A DNA stretch of 64,000 nt. It comes from Halomonas nitroreducens (GTDB lineage Bacteria > Pseudomonadota > Gammaproteobacteria > Pseudomonadales > Halomonadaceae). Positions 26,896-36,459 of this stretch are shown in pieces. The number at the start of each line of letters is the position of its first letter. Within the stretch, counting starts at the first letter, position 1. Below the pieces are notes generated by a model. It was not told where the DNA came from. It saw only the letters and a program-made list of their open reading frames with translations, and did no database searches. The stretch covers positions 122,369 through 186,368 of the forward strand of contig NZ_RXNS01000008.1 in the NCBI RefSeq assembly GCF_003966155.1, read 5' to 3'. The position numbers and the translations under genes were made by a program.

Positions 26896-27661
26896 GCTTT
26901 GCCTGAAGAGTCGGCGAGGATGGCCAGGGCTAGGCCCGCTCCCGGCGGGGCAACGCATTTCCCACTGCCATGTGGGGCACAAGGCAAGAATCGGCTCAAA
27001 GTACTCGTTTACACCGCGTAAACTCCGTCTTTTCGTCGATTGCTAACGCTGTATGGGCAAGTGCAGGCAGTATTCAGACACAGCGTAAGTCCTGAGATCC
27101 ACCAATCAGCGCCTATATGACCTCTTGCTGGCTGGCAATGCCCCGGGCGGAGCAATGCGACAGGTTGGCTTGCCTGGTTGCGGCCTCGAGACATTCGCGC
27201 GTGGCATCCTGATCAACCCTTGCGTCGGGGGCCCGGCTCCCGCCGAGGTCCGCAGACGGCAATTGACTCGCTCGCCGACATTCGGACGCGGCCAGGTTCT
27301 GATCGGACCGACCAGGGGGCGGGCGATGCCGGTGGCAGGGAGCATGCCCATAAAATGAGCTGCTCGACCGTGGCGGGCAGCCGGGGGGGGGCTTGGCTGC
27401 TGGCAGCGTCGGACGCCGCAGGTAGACCGCTCCGTCCAAATGCGGATCGCACGGTTGCGACAAGGGCTATCATGAGGCGGACATCGCCAGCGCTGACGCC
27501 GAGGCCACGTGCCCGTCAGCGGTGCGTGAAGGCGCAGTACGGGCGCTCCTGCTCCCCCTCGTCATGGCCAGCTGCGTGGCCCCGGCTCGGCCCGCGTCCG
27601 GCTTTACAGCAGGGGTGGGCCATTCCAGACTGGGCGCAACCAAACGCGCGGGAGCAAGGGC
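26896..27661. other. Long intergenic region without a recognised gene
   Basis: About 765 bases between the LysR gene and the DUF294 protein. Open frames on both strands are compositional and show no motif or credible start. The first part is moderately AT-rich and contains TTTACACCGCGTAAA (27008-27022), a small inverted repeat. The rest returns to high GC, so this gap marks the right edge of the lower-GC accessory segment. Confidence 0.5.
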
Positions 27662-29566
27662 ATGGACGTGGAACTGCTGGAGATTCGCCAGCACCTGGGG
27701 CGCTTCCCCCCCTTCGAGGGGCTCTCCGACGAGTTGCTGGACGAGGTGGCGAGTCAGGTCGAGGTGGCCTACTTCAAAGCGGGCAAGGACATCCTCACCC
27801 TGGGGCAGGAGCTGCACGAGCTGTGCTATATCCGCAGCGGTGCCGTGGAGGTCTACCGGCGTGGCGGCGAACTCCACAACCGGCTCGGCGAGGGCGACAT
27901 CTTCGGCCAGTTCAGCCTGTTGCGCCATCGGCGCATCCGCTACCCGGCCAGGGCCATGGAAGATACCCTCATCTACTTCATTCCCGAGGCGGTCTTCCAT
28001 CATCTCTGCGAGGCGGACGATCACTTCGGCGATTTCGTCGAGCTGCAACGGCCGCGCCTCGAGACTGCCGTGGAGCAGCAGAAGAAGAACAACGACATGA
28101 TGATCACCCGGGTGCGCAAGCTGGTCAGCCGCTATCCGGTCCTGGTCGAGGCCTCCACCACGGTGCAGGAGGCCGCCCGCCAGATCACCGACTACCAGGC
28201 CTCGGCGGTGCTGGTGCTGGATACCCCGAATGACAATCCGCGCTATACCTTTCGCGACAGCGAGGATCGCGCCTGGCAGGTCCGCGGCATCCTCACCGAC
28301 AGCGACTTCCGGACCCGGGTGGTGGCCGAGGGGCGGCCGCCAGACACGCCGGTGGGCGAGGTGGTGGCCGATCGGGTGATCGCCGTTCAGTCCGACGAGT
28401 CAGTGCACGAAGCCATGCTGTGCATGCTGCGCAACAACATCCACCACCTGCCGGTGATGCATCGCCGCCGCCCCGTGGGCATCGTTCACCTGTCCGACAT
28501 CATCCGCTACGAGACCCAGAGCAGTCTCTACCTGGTCAGCAATATCTTCCATCAGCCCACCGCGGAAGGGCTGGCGCGGCTGGCCCCGGATGTCGATGCC
28601 GCCTTTGTCCGCATGGTCGAGGAGGGGGCCGATTCCCGAATGGTGGGCAGTGCGCTGTCCACCATCGGGCGCAGCTTTACCCGCCGGCTGCTGGAGCTGG
28701 CCGAGGAGACCCTGGGCCCGCCCCCGGTGTCCTACTGCTTCATGGCGCTGGGCTCGATGGCCCGCAACGAGCAATCCATCGTCACCGACCAGGACAATGC
28801 CCTGGTGCTCGCCGACGACTTCGATCCCGGCCAGCACGATGACTACTTCCGCGAGATGGCCAAGATCGTCAGCGATGGCCTCGACGCCTGTGGCTACCCC
28901 TACTGCAAGGGCGACATCATGGCCACCAACGAGCGTTGGCGCCAGCCGCTGTCGGTATGGAAGCGCTACTTCACCGAATGGATCGAGCAGCCCAATCCCG
29001 AACGGTTGCTGCATAGCTCGATCTTCTTCGACCTGGACACGGTGTACGGCGAGAACGTGCTGGTCGAGCAGCTGCAGGACCTGGTGGCCGAGAAGGCCGC
29101 CAGCCATCCGCTATTCCTGGCGGCCATGGCGCGCAATGCCCTGAACCGGACGCCGCCACTCGGGTTCTTCCGGACCTTCGTGATGGAGAAGGACGGCAAG
29201 CACAACAACTCCATCAACCTCAAGCGGCGCGGTACCGCGCCCATGGTCGACCTGATCCGGGTACATGCGCTGGCCTGTGGCTCCAATGCCCAGAACTCCT
29301 TCGACCGCCTCGACGACATCGATCGAACCCAGCTGCTCGCCCCCGGGGTCAGCGACCGGCTACGCTATGCCCTGGAGTTTCTGTCGATGTCGCGCATACG
29401 GCACCAGGTCATCGACATCGAGCATGAGCAGACGCCGGACAACAATATCGAGCCGGAGAACGTCTCCAGCTCCGAGCGCCATAACCTCAAGGATGCCTTC
29501 CAGGTGCTGAGCAACGCCCAGAAGTTCCTCAAGTTCCGCTACCCGATGCCCTCCAGGGCCAAGTGA
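27662..29566 (+). CDS. cNMP-binding/CBS/DUF294 nucleotidyltransferase-like protein
   Basis: A 634-residue cytosolic signalling protein. An N-terminal cyclic-nucleotide-binding domain (about residues 15-130) is followed by two CBS repeats (about 155-280) and a DUF294 putative nucleotidyltransferase domain (about 300-440, with LGSMARNEQSIVTDQDNAL), then the DUF294 C-terminal helical domain. The GSxxRxE...DxD pattern is the nucleotidyltransferase-type active site, similar to the GlnD N terminus. Such proteins are often paired with a DnaQ-like exonuclease, which follows 14 bases later, and are often found near acetate uptake genes. Substrate and ligand are unknown. Confidence 0.88.
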   Translation: MDVELLEIRQHLGRFPPFEGLSDELLDEVASQVEVAYFKAGKDILTLGQELHELCYIRSGAVEVYRRGGELHNRLGEGDIFGQFSLLRHRRIRYPARAMEDTLIYFIPEAVFHHLCEADDHFGDFVELQRPRLETAVEQQKKNNDMMITRVRKLVSRYPVLVEASTTVQEAARQITDYQASAVLVLDTPNDNPRYTFRDSEDRAWQVRGILTDSDFRTRVVAEGRPPDTPVGEVVADRVIAVQSDESVHEAMLCMLRNNIHHLPVMHRRRPVGIVHLSDIIRYETQSSLYLVSNIFHQPTAEGLARLAPDVDAAFVRMVEEGADSRMVGSALSTIGRSFTRRLLELAEETLGPPPVSYCFMALGSMARNEQSIVTDQDNALVLADDFDPGQHDDYFREMAKIVSDGLDACGYPYCKGDIMATNERWRQPLSVWKRYFTEWIEQPNPERLLHSSIFFDLDTVYGENVLVEQLQDLVAEKAASHPLFLAAMARNALNRTPPLGFFRTFVMEKDGKHNNSINLKRRGTAPMVDLIRVHALACGSNAQNSFDRLDDIDRTQLLAPGVSDRLRYALEFLSMSRIRHQVIDIEHEQTPDNNIEPENVSSSERHNLKDAFQVLSNAQKFLKFRYPMPSRAK

Positions 29567-29579
29567 GCGGGGCCTCTGG

Positions 29580-30299
29580 ATGCTGACACGCCCGCGCAGG
29601 ACGCAGGTTCCCGACTGGACGAGCTATCTGGCGAGCCGGGCCGGAGCGGCCCGGGACCGGCGTCTGGCACGCTTCTTCGCTGCCGGCGCGCCGGCGCCGG
29701 AGACCCCCATCGCCGAGGCGCCGATGGTGGCGCTGGACATGGAGACCACGGGCCTCGACGCCCGGCGCAACTCCATCGTCAGTATCGGGCTGGTGCCCTT
29801 CACGCTGGAGCGTAGCTTTCTCCGCGAGCGCCGCTACTGGGTCGTGCGGCCGCGGCGGACCCTGAGCGCCGAGTCGGTGACCTTTCATCACATCACCCAC
29901 GCCGATATCGCCGGAGCTCCGGAGCTCGACGACATCCTGGAGGACCTGCTGGATGCCCTGGCCGGCCGACTCGTGGTGGTGCACTACCGGCATATCGAGC
30001 GCCCCTTTCTGGATGTGGCCGTCAAGGCGCGGCTCGGTGAGGGGGTGATGTTTCCGATGATCGACACCATGTCCCTCGAAGCGCGTATCCACCGCCAGTC
30101 GCTGCTGGCCCGCTTCAAGCGCTGGATCGGGCGCCCCCCGGCCTCCATCCGCCTTTACGACAGCCGGGCCCGCTACGGTCTCCCCCCCTATCAGGGGCAC
30201 CATGCGCTGACCGATGCCCTGGCCACCGCGGAACTGCTGCAGGCCCAGATCGCCCACCATTACCTCCCCGACACGCCCGTCGGGGCGCTGTGGAGCTGA
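29580..30299 (+). CDS. DnaQ-like 3'-5' exonuclease
   Basis: A 239-residue DEDD-superfamily exonuclease. The first motif is LDMETTGLD, the second region carries the FHHITHADIAGAPE segment, and the third is the HHALTDALATAELL stretch near the C terminus, the DEDDh form. It probably degrades single-stranded nucleic acid, but in this gene pair its role is tied to the DUF294/CBS protein just upstream, with which it appears to form an operon. It is convergent with cobO, whose stop lies two bases further on. Confidence 0.88.
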   Translation: MLTRPRRTQVPDWTSYLASRAGAARDRRLARFFAAGAPAPETPIAEAPMVALDMETTGLDARRNSIVSIGLVPFTLERSFLRERRYWVVRPRRTLSAESVTFHHITHADIAGAPELDDILEDLLDALAGRLVVVHYRHIERPFLDVAVKARLGEGVMFPMIDTMSLEARIHRQSLLARFKRWIGRPPASIRLYDSRARYGLPPYQGHHALTDALATAELLQAQIAHHYLPDTPVGALWS

Positions 30300-30300
30300 C

Positions 30301-30900
30301 TCAGAAATCGATGCCGCGGCGCGCCTCGAGGCCGGCATTGAAGCCGTGACGCACCTCCTGCATCTCGGTGACGGTGTCGGCCATGGCCAGCAGGTCCCGG
30401 TGCGCGTTGCGACCGGTGACGATCACCGTCTGCTCGGCCGGCCGTTGTTCCAGCGCGCGAGTGACCGTGGCGATATCCAGGTAGCCGAACTTGAGCATAT
30501 AGGTGATCTCGTCGAGCACCACCAGGTAGACCTCGGGGTCGGCCAGCATGCGCTCGGCCTCGGCCCAGACCGCTCGGCAGGCCTGGGTGTCGGCCTCGCG
30601 GTTCTGGGTCTCCCAGGTGAAGCCGGTGGCCATGATCGCCACTTCCAGGTTGGGGTCCTCGGCCAGTCGCTCGCGTTCGCCGCACTCCCAGACGCCCTTG
30701 ATGAACTGCACAACCCCCACCCGGTAGCCGTAGCCCAGGGCGCGGGTCACGGTGCCCCAGGCGGCGGTGGTCTTGCCCTTGCCATTGCCGGTGAACACCA
30801 GCAGCTGGCCGCGCTGCTCGGTGGCCCGGGCCACCTTGTCGTCGACGTGGGTCTTGAGTTTCTGCATGGCCTGGCGGTGGCGCGTCTCGCGGTCGCTCAT
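30301..30900 (-). CDS. cobO: Corrinoid adenosyltransferase (CobO/BtuR)
   Basis: A 199-residue ATP:cob(I)alamin adenosyltransferase of the CobO/CobA/BtuR family, which makes adenosylcobalamin precursors in the cytosol. A P-loop GNGKGKTTAAWG lies near residue 38, with VVQFIKGVW and VLDEITYML downstream, all family signatures. The family is about 200 residues, so the ATG at 30900 is taken; the open frame extends further upstream but that extension is not protein-like. No other cobalamin gene and no recognisable B12 riboswitch was found next to it. Confidence 0.92.
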   Translation of the reverse strand: MSDRETRHRQAMQKLKTHVDDKVARATEQRGQLLVFTGNGKGKTTAAWGTVTRALGYGYRVGVVQFIKGVWECGERERLAEDPNLEVAIMATGFTWETQNREADTQACRAVWAEAERMLADPEVYLVVLDEITYMLKFGYLDIATVTRALEQRPAEQTVIVTGRNAHRDLLAMADTVTEMQEVRHGFNAGLEARRGIDF

Positions 30901-31311
30901 CTCGACTCCGGGTGCGATACATGGAGGGGGCAGCTTACGCCAGCCGGCCCGAGTCGTCAGCCGGCACCTGCCGGCGGGACAGCAAGACCGTGGTGACGCG
31001 CTCGCGGCCATGGCCCACCGGGTCGCGGAGATCCGCCCGCGGTCGGGACCAGGCGTCCAGGGCGAAGCGGGCATCGGCCACCCTCGGGCGTCATGAGAAG
31101 GAAGAGACTCCAGCCGCGGAGGCGCTCGGCGATGCTCCGCAGAGCGCCCATGCGGACGAGGCCCGGCAGCCAATGGCCGCCGCCGGAGATTGAGGGAAGT
31201 AAGGGAATGTGCAGTGCATAACTGAAAATATTTCATGGAACGAGGCGCTGACAGGCGGCCACCGGCTCGCCAGAATCCGGGACAGGCCTACCGGAGTGAG
31301 TCGATCCCTGC
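30901..31311. other. Intergenic region upstream of cobO and the GNAT gene
   Basis: About 410 bases between the divergent cobO and GNAT genes. The conserved B12-box core CCCGCAACTG is absent on both strands, so a cobalamin riboswitch is not supported. A short AT-rich patch at 31205-31235 is the best candidate promoter area. No gene is seen. Confidence 0.5.
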
Positions 31312-31773
31312 ATGATCCTGCGTCCCGCGGAGACCCGCGATCTCTCCGCCCTCTACCGTCTCGAGCAGGTTGCCTTCAGCGGCGACCGCTTCAGCCGGCG
31401 CCAGCTCTGGCACCTGCTCAACCGCGCCAATGCCCTGACCCTGGTGGCCGAGGCGGCCGACGGCCGGCTGCAGGGGTATGGCACCCTGCTATTTCGCCAT
31501 GGCAGTGGCCGCGCGCGGCTGTACTCCTTCTGCGTGCATCCCGAGGCGCGTGGCAATGGCCTGGGGCGTCGCATGCTGCAGTGGCTCGAGGACGCGGCCG
31601 GCCGGCACTGCTGCGACTGGCTGGTGCTGGAAGTGCGGGCCGACAATGCCCCGGCCCTGGCGCTGTACCGCAGCATGGGCTTCGCTCCCGCGGAGTGGCT
31701 GGGAGACTACTACGAGGACGGCTGCGCCGGCTGGCGCATGGTCAAGCCGCTGGGCCTGGCCCAGGCAGGCTAG
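31312..31773 (+). CDS. GNAT-family N-acetyltransferase (RimI-like)
   Basis: A 153-residue acetyltransferase of the GNAT fold. The acetyl-CoA pyrophosphate-binding motif RGNGLGRRML (about residues 79-88) follows the FCVHPEARG strand, and NAPALALYRSMGF is the conserved motif-B helix. It resembles RimI, which acetylates ribosomal protein N termini, but many GNAT proteins share this pattern, so the substrate is open. It is a single gene between cobO and yajQ. Confidence 0.85.
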   Translation: MILRPAETRDLSALYRLEQVAFSGDRFSRRQLWHLLNRANALTLVAEAADGRLQGYGTLLFRHGSGRARLYSFCVHPEARGNGLGRRMLQWLEDAAGRHCCDWLVLEVRADNAPALALYRSMGFAPAEWLGDYYEDGCAGWRMVKPLGLAQAG

Positions 31774-31893
31774 CGGCCCCCCGATGGGGCGATGTCGAGG
31801 AGCGGTCAAGCCAGTCGCGAGAGGCGCGGACCGCTAGGCGACGGTGCGCCAGGCCCTTAGAATGGCCACACCTCCACACAATGGGAAGTCGCC

Positions 31894-32379
31894 ATGCCCT
31901 CCTTCGACATCGTCTCCGAATTCGACAAGCATGAAGCCAGCAACGCCGTCGACCAGGCCAACCGCGAGCTGCAGGGTCGCTTCGATTTCAAGGGCGTCAC
32001 CGCGGGCTTCGAACTCAGCGGCGAGACCGTTGCCCTGGAGGCCGAAGTGGACTTCCAGCTGCGCCAGATGCTGGATGTGCTGCGCAACAAGCTGATCGCC
32101 AGGGGGATCGACCCGCGCTGCATGGATGTTCAGGAGCCGGAGCTCTCCGGCGTCCGCGCCCGCCAGACGGTCGTGCTCAAGCAGGGCCTGGAGCAGAAGG
32201 AGGCCAAGGACATCGTCAAGCGCATCAAGGACACCAAGCTCAAGGTCCAGGCCCAGATTCAGGGCGAGCAGGTCCGCGTCACCGGCAAGAAGCGCGATGA
32301 TCTACAGCGCGTCATGGCCCTGTTGAAGGGCGACGAGGGGCCCGACCTGGCCCTGCAGTTCAACAACTTCCGCGACTGA
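31894..32379 (+). CDS. yajQ: YajQ-family nucleotide-binding protein
   Basis: A 161-residue UPF0234/YajQ protein. The N-terminal MPSFDIVSEFDKHEASNAVDQ and the QTVVLKQGLEQKEAKDIVKRIKD block are nearly invariant in the family, and the C terminus ends LQFNNFRD as expected. Family members bind nucleotides; some bind cyclic di-GMP and act as effectors with transcription factors. Length matches the family exactly. It is monocistronic, preceded by a short gap after the GNAT gene and followed by the hsp20 gene after 134 bases. Confidence 0.95.
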   Translation: MPSFDIVSEFDKHEASNAVDQANRELQGRFDFKGVTAGFELSGETVALEAEVDFQLRQMLDVLRNKLIARGIDPRCMDVQEPELSGVRARQTVVLKQGLEQKEAKDIVKRIKDTKLKVQAQIQGEQVRVTGKKRDDLQRVMALLKGDEGPDLALQFNNFRD

Positions 32380-32421
32380 CCGGAGCAGGGGTTGACCCAG
32401 GGCAAGGTCGTGGCACGCGGC

Positions 32422-32449
32422 CTTGAAAACCCCGCCATCGCCACCAATT
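32422..32449 (+). promoter_or_regulatory. Possible sigma-32 promoter of the hsp20 gene
   Basis: CTTGAAA at 32422-32428 matches the heat-shock -35 element. After 13 bases, CACCAATT at 32442-32449 is a weak match to the CCCCATNT -10. It lies 65 bases ahead of the hsp20 start, where a heat-shock promoter is expected, but the -10 is poor. Confidence 0.4.
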
Positions 32450-32513
32450 CTGTTAGTGCCGCAAGGCAATCGTCGCTTTGTTCTCTGCGTCATGCTTAAC
32501 GAGGAGGTGGCGT

Positions 32514-33041
32514 ATGGACCTGCAGAAATTCTCACCCTGGAACTGGTTTCGCAGCGAGGGCCATGATGCACCGCCCGCCGGCGAGGCCCGTGGCGGCGAA
32601 CTGGCACCGCTCACCAACATGCATCAGGAGCTCGACCGCTGGATGGATGGCATGATGCGCCAGTTCGGCATGCCTTCCCCGGCCACGCGGTTTGGCGAGA
32701 TGCCCGAATTGCTGCGTCCTCGGCTGGATATCGCCGAGCGCGACAATGACTACCGGATTACCGTCGAGGTGCCGGGCGTCGAGGAGAAGGACATCAAGCT
32801 GAGCCTGGACGACAATCGCCTGGTCATCGAGGGCGAGAAGCGCCAGGAGACCACCAGCAAGGAGGATCGCTACCAGCGCGTGGAGCGCTCCTACGGCAGC
32901 TTCCGCCGGCTGCTCGACCTGCCCTCCGACGCCAGGATCGAGGGTATCGAGGCGACCTTCGAAAAGGGCGTGCTCACCATCATCGTGCCCCGCAGCGGCG
33001 AGGCCGCGTCCTCCCGTCGAGAGATTCCCATCAACGGCTGA
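32514..33041 (+). CDS. Small heat shock protein (Hsp20/alpha-crystallin)
   Basis: A 175-residue ATP-independent holdase chaperone. The alpha-crystallin domain spans about residues 70-170, with LRPRLDIAERDNDYRITVEVPGV at its start, LVIEGEK in the middle and the conserved AxFEKGVLTI near the end. A C-terminal I-x-I type tail (REIPING) is used for oligomer assembly. ATG 32514 behind GAGGAGG is chosen over an upstream in-frame ATG at 32478. A candidate heat-shock promoter lies upstream. Confidence 0.93.
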   Translation: MDLQKFSPWNWFRSEGHDAPPAGEARGGELAPLTNMHQELDRWMDGMMRQFGMPSPATRFGEMPELLRPRLDIAERDNDYRITVEVPGVEEKDIKLSLDDNRLVIEGEKRQETTSKEDRYQRVERSYGSFRRLLDLPSDARIEGIEATFEKGVLTIIVPRSGEAASSRREIPING

Positions 33042-33195
33042 GGCCCCAGGCGGGCGCCGCCGGCACCAGCCGGTACCCTCGACGGCGAATAGCCCCGGCC
33101 TGCCATGACCATTGATGAAGGTCATTGGCAGGCGGTGGGGCGATGCGCTTCAATGAGGGTGTCGCGCCTTCGCCGCCACAGGGAGTGAGCGCCCG

Positions 33196-33573
33196 ATGTC
33201 CCATGCACGCCGTGCCGCTTTCATGTCCTTGGCCGGAATCAGCTTCCTGCTGGGCGTGATCGGCGCTTTTCTGCCCCTGTTGCCCACCACCTGCTTCATG
33301 CTGCTGGCAGTCTGGTCGGCCTCCAAGGGTTCGCCGCGCTTCGCCGGCTGGATCCGTCGCCACCCTCGCTTCGGGCCGGCCGTGTTGGCCTGGGAGGGAG
33401 AGCGGGCGATTCCCCGCCATGCCAAGTGGCTGGCCGGTGCCATGCTGGTCGTCTCCATGCTGGTGCTGGGCCTCACCGTCGGCCCCCTGTGGCTGAAGCT
33501 GGGACTGATCGGCGGGCTCTCGCTGGTAGGCCTGTGGATCGCCACTCGGCCGGAGCCTGTCGCCGGGTCTTGA
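33196..33573 (+). CDS. DUF454 (YbaN-family) inner-membrane protein
   Basis: A 125-residue membrane protein of the YbaN/DUF454 family with a hydrophobic helix at about residues 8-40 (LLGVIGAFLPLLPTTCFMLLA) and two more near the C terminus (about 75-118). The PLLPTTPF-like motif is the family signature, here PLLPTTCF. Function is unknown; some relatives lie near haem or iron genes. It stands alone between hsp20 and pepN, with GGGAGTGAGCGCCCG before the ATG. Confidence 0.85.
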   Translation: MSHARRAAFMSLAGISFLLGVIGAFLPLLPTTCFMLLAVWSASKGSPRFAGWIRRHPRFGPAVLAWEGERAIPRHAKWLAGAMLVVSMLVLGLTVGPLWLKLGLIGGLSLVGLWIATRPEPVAGS

Positions 33574-33652
33574 GGCTCCGCCGCCGCCACTTTGAGGTCC
33601 GGGCTGGGAGCGCCGTACAATGGCCGGCAATTCTCGACAGGAGCCATCCTCG

Positions 33653-36283
33653 ATGTCCGAACCGCAACCGATCTACCTGAGCGACTACCGTCCTCCCGCC
33701 TACCGGGTCACCCACACCGAGCTGACCTTTGACCTCGACCCCGCCGCCACCCGCGTCAAGGCCCGTCTGCACCTCGAGCGTCACCCCGAGCGGCAGGCCG
33801 GGGAGCCGCTGGAGCTCGACGGCGAGCAGCTCGCCCTCAAGGCCATCGCCATCGACGGCCAGTCGCTGGGGGAGGACGAGTATACGCTCACCGAGCGTGG
33901 CCTGCGGGTGGAGCAGGTGCCGGAACGCTTCCGGCTGGATACCGAGGTGGAGATCGCCCCCAAGGACAACACGGCCCTCGAGGGGCTCTACCAGTCGAGC
34001 GGCATGTTCTGCACCCAGTGCGAGGCCGAGGGCTTTCGCCGCATCACCTTCTATCCCGACCGCCCGGACGTCATGGCCACCTTCTCGACCACGGTGATCG
34101 GCGATGCCGCGAGCCTGCCGGTGCTGCTGTCCAACGGCAATCCGGTGGAGCGGGGCAGCCTGCCCGGCGAGCGCCACTTCGTGACCTGGGAGGATCCCCA
34201 TCCCAAGCCCAGCTACCTGTTCGCCCTGGTGGCCGGGGACCTGCGCAAGGTGGAGGACCGGTTCACCACCCTGAGTGGCCGCGAGGTCACCCTGCAGATC
34301 TGGGTCGAGGAAGAGAACCTGGGCAAGACCGATCACGCCATGGCCTCGCTGAAGCGTGCCATGCGCTGGGACGAGGAGACCTATGGTCGGGAATACGACC
34401 TCGACCTGTTCATGATCGTCGCGGTCAACGACTTCAACATGGGGGCCATGGAGAACAAGGGACTCAACATCTTCAACTCGGCGGCAGTGCTGACCCATCC
34501 CCACACCGCCACCGATGCCGCCTTCCAGCGGGTCGAAGGCATCGTGGCCCACGAGTACTTCCATAACTGGTCGGGCAACCGGGTGACCTGCCGCGACTGG
34601 TTCCAGCTATCGCTCAAGGAGGGCTTCACCGTCTTCCGCGACCAGTGCTTCTCCGCGGACACCAACTCGGCGCCGGTGAAGCGCATCGAGGAGGTCTCCT
34701 TCTTCCGCACCGCCCAGTTCGCCGAGGATGCCGGGCCCACCGCCCATCCGGTGCGGCCGGACCACTACATCGAGATCGGCAACTTCTACACCCTGACCAT
34801 CTACGAAAAGGGCGCCGAGATCGTTCGCATGCTGCGCAACCTGGTGGGCTGGGAAGCCTTCCGGCGCGGCGCCGACCGCTACTTCGCGCGTTTCGACGGC
34901 CAGGCGGTGACCATCGAGGACTTCGTGGGCTGCATGGCGGAGGCCTCCGGCCAGGACCTCGACCAGTTCTTGCGCTGGTACTCCCAGGCCGGCACCCCGG
35001 AGATCGATGCCCACGGCGAGTACGACTACGCCAACGGGGTCTATCGGCTGGTGCTGCGCCAGCGCACCCCGGCCACGCCGGGCCAGCCCGACAAGCAGGC
35101 GCTGCACATCCCGATCCGCCTGGGCCTGGTCGGTACCAAGACAGGGCGCGACCTGGCGCTGACCCTGGACGGCGAGGCGCTGGGGCGTGATGCGGTGATC
35201 CACCTGCGCGAGGACGAGCAGGAATTCGTCTTCACCGACGTGGAGGAGGCCCCGGTGCCGTCGCTGCTGCGTGGCTTCTCGGCGCCGGTCAAGCTGCACT
35301 ACCCCTACTCCCGCGAGGACCTGGCCTTCCTGCTGGCCCACGACAGCGACGGCTTCAACCGCTGGGATGCCGGCCAGCGCCTGGCGCTGCTGGCCCTCGA
35401 CGACCTGATCGCCGCCCATCGCAACGGTGTGGAGAAGGTCATGGACCCGCGGGTGGTGGAGGCCTTCCGCGCCCTGCTCGATACCGATACCGACGACAAG
35501 GCGGTGCTCGCGGAGATGCTGACCCTGCCGTCCGAGGCCTATATCGCCGAGCAGCAGCCGCTGGTCGACGTCGATGCCATTCACGCGGCCCGTCTCTTCG
35601 TCAAGCAGTCCCTGGCGCTGGCGCTGCGCGACGACTTCCTGCGGGTCTACGAGGCCAACCGTCTCGATGCGCCCTACGCGCCGGAGCCCGAGCAGATCGG
35701 CGCGCGCAGCCTGAAGAACGTGGCCCTGTCCTACCTGATGAGCATCGAGGACGAGGAGGGCATCGAGCTGGCCCGTCACCAGTTCGAGGCGGACCACAAC
35801 ATGACCGACGTGCGCCAGGCCCTGACCCTGCTGACCCACAGCAGCCGCGGCGACCTCGCGGACCCGGCGTTGCGGGCCTTCGGCGAGAAGTGGGCCCACG
35901 ACCCCCTGGTCATGGACCAGTGGTTCAGCATCCAGGTGACGCGCCCGCAGTCGGATGCCCTGGATCGGGTCAAGTTCCTGATGGACCACCCGGCGTTCTC
36001 GCTGACCAACCCCAACAAGGTACGGGCGCTGATCGGCGCCTTCGCCCAGAACCGGGTCAACTTCCACCGCCTCGACGGCGAGGGCTATCGGCTGCTCGCC
36101 GACGTGGTCATCGAGCTCAACCGGCTGAACCCGGAGATCGCCGCCCGGCTGGTCACGCCGCTGACCCGCTGGCAGCGCTTCGACGAGGCTCGACAGGCCC
36201 TGATGAAGGCCGAACTCGAGCGCATCCGCGGCGAGGAGCTCTCGCCCAATGTCTTCGAGGTGATCGAGAAGGCGCTGGCCTGA
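33653..36283 (+). CDS. pepN: Aminopeptidase N
   Basis: An 876-residue M1-family zinc aminopeptidase that trims N-terminal residues from peptides in the cytosol. The GAMEN exopeptidase motif appears as MGAMENKG, and the zinc site is HEYFH at residues 300-304 with the third ligand in the following KEGFT segment. The central beta domain and the long helical C-terminal domain are complete, and length equals the gammaproteobacterial norm. ATG 33653 with AGGAG upstream is preferred over the in-frame ATG at 33620. Confidence 0.97.
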   Translation: MSEPQPIYLSDYRPPAYRVTHTELTFDLDPAATRVKARLHLERHPERQAGEPLELDGEQLALKAIAIDGQSLGEDEYTLTERGLRVEQVPERFRLDTEVEIAPKDNTALEGLYQSSGMFCTQCEAEGFRRITFYPDRPDVMATFSTTVIGDAASLPVLLSNGNPVERGSLPGERHFVTWEDPHPKPSYLFALVAGDLRKVEDRFTTLSGREVTLQIWVEEENLGKTDHAMASLKRAMRWDEETYGREYDLDLFMIVAVNDFNMGAMENKGLNIFNSAAVLTHPHTATDAAFQRVEGIVAHEYFHNWSGNRVTCRDWFQLSLKEGFTVFRDQCFSADTNSAPVKRIEEVSFFRTAQFAEDAGPTAHPVRPDHYIEIGNFYTLTIYEKGAEIVRMLRNLVGWEAFRRGADRYFARFDGQAVTIEDFVGCMAEASGQDLDQFLRWYSQAGTPEIDAHGEYDYANGVYRLVLRQRTPATPGQPDKQALHIPIRLGLVGTKTGRDLALTLDGEALGRDAVIHLREDEQEFVFTDVEEAPVPSLLRGFSAPVKLHYPYSREDLAFLLAHDSDGFNRWDAGQRLALLALDDLIAAHRNGVEKVMDPRVVEAFRALLDTDTDDKAVLAEMLTLPSEAYIAEQQPLVDVDAIHAARLFVKQSLALALRDDFLRVYEANRLDAPYAPEPEQIGARSLKNVALSYLMSIEDEEGIELARHQFEADHNMTDVRQALTLLTHSSRGDLADPALRAFGEKWAHDPLVMDQWFSIQVTRPQSDALDRVKFLMDHPAFSLTNPNKVRALIGAFAQNRVNFHRLDGEGYRLLADVVIELNRLNPEIAARLVTPLTRWQRFDEARQALMKAELERIRGEELSPNVFEVIEKALA

Positions 36284-36304
36284 TCGTCGCTGCCATTGCC
36301 GGAA

Positions 36305-36337
36305 CGAAGGCGCCGCCCCAGAGGGGCGGCGCCTTCG
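36305..36337 (+). terminator. Rho-independent terminator after pepN
   Basis: A 15-bp perfect stem (CGAAGGCGCCGCCCC and its complement) with a 3-base loop is followed by TCTTTGT, starting 22 bases after the pepN stop. It may also serve the converging small membrane gene. Confidence 0.85.
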
Positions 36338-36459
36338 TCTTTGTAGGCATTCGCGTCGCTGTGTGGCGCGTGCAGGGGCCGCGAGCGAAGATAGGGGGCA
36401 GGCTGAACGATTGCTGCCGGAGCGGAGCCACCGGCGTGCAGCAGCAAAGCCTGGTCCGA

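Noticed and set aside
26896..27661. Open frames in the long gap before the DUF294 gene
   Set aside because: No motif, no start signal and inconsistent codon character; probably non-coding or fully decayed.
30901..31236. N-terminal extension of the cobO frame to 31236
   Set aside because: The extension is proline- and arginine-rich, unlike CobO, and the family length and start match ATG 30900.
30901..31311. Cobalamin riboswitch upstream of cobO
   Set aside because: The conserved CCCGCAACTG-type B12-box core is missing on both strands, and no matching stem arrangement was found.
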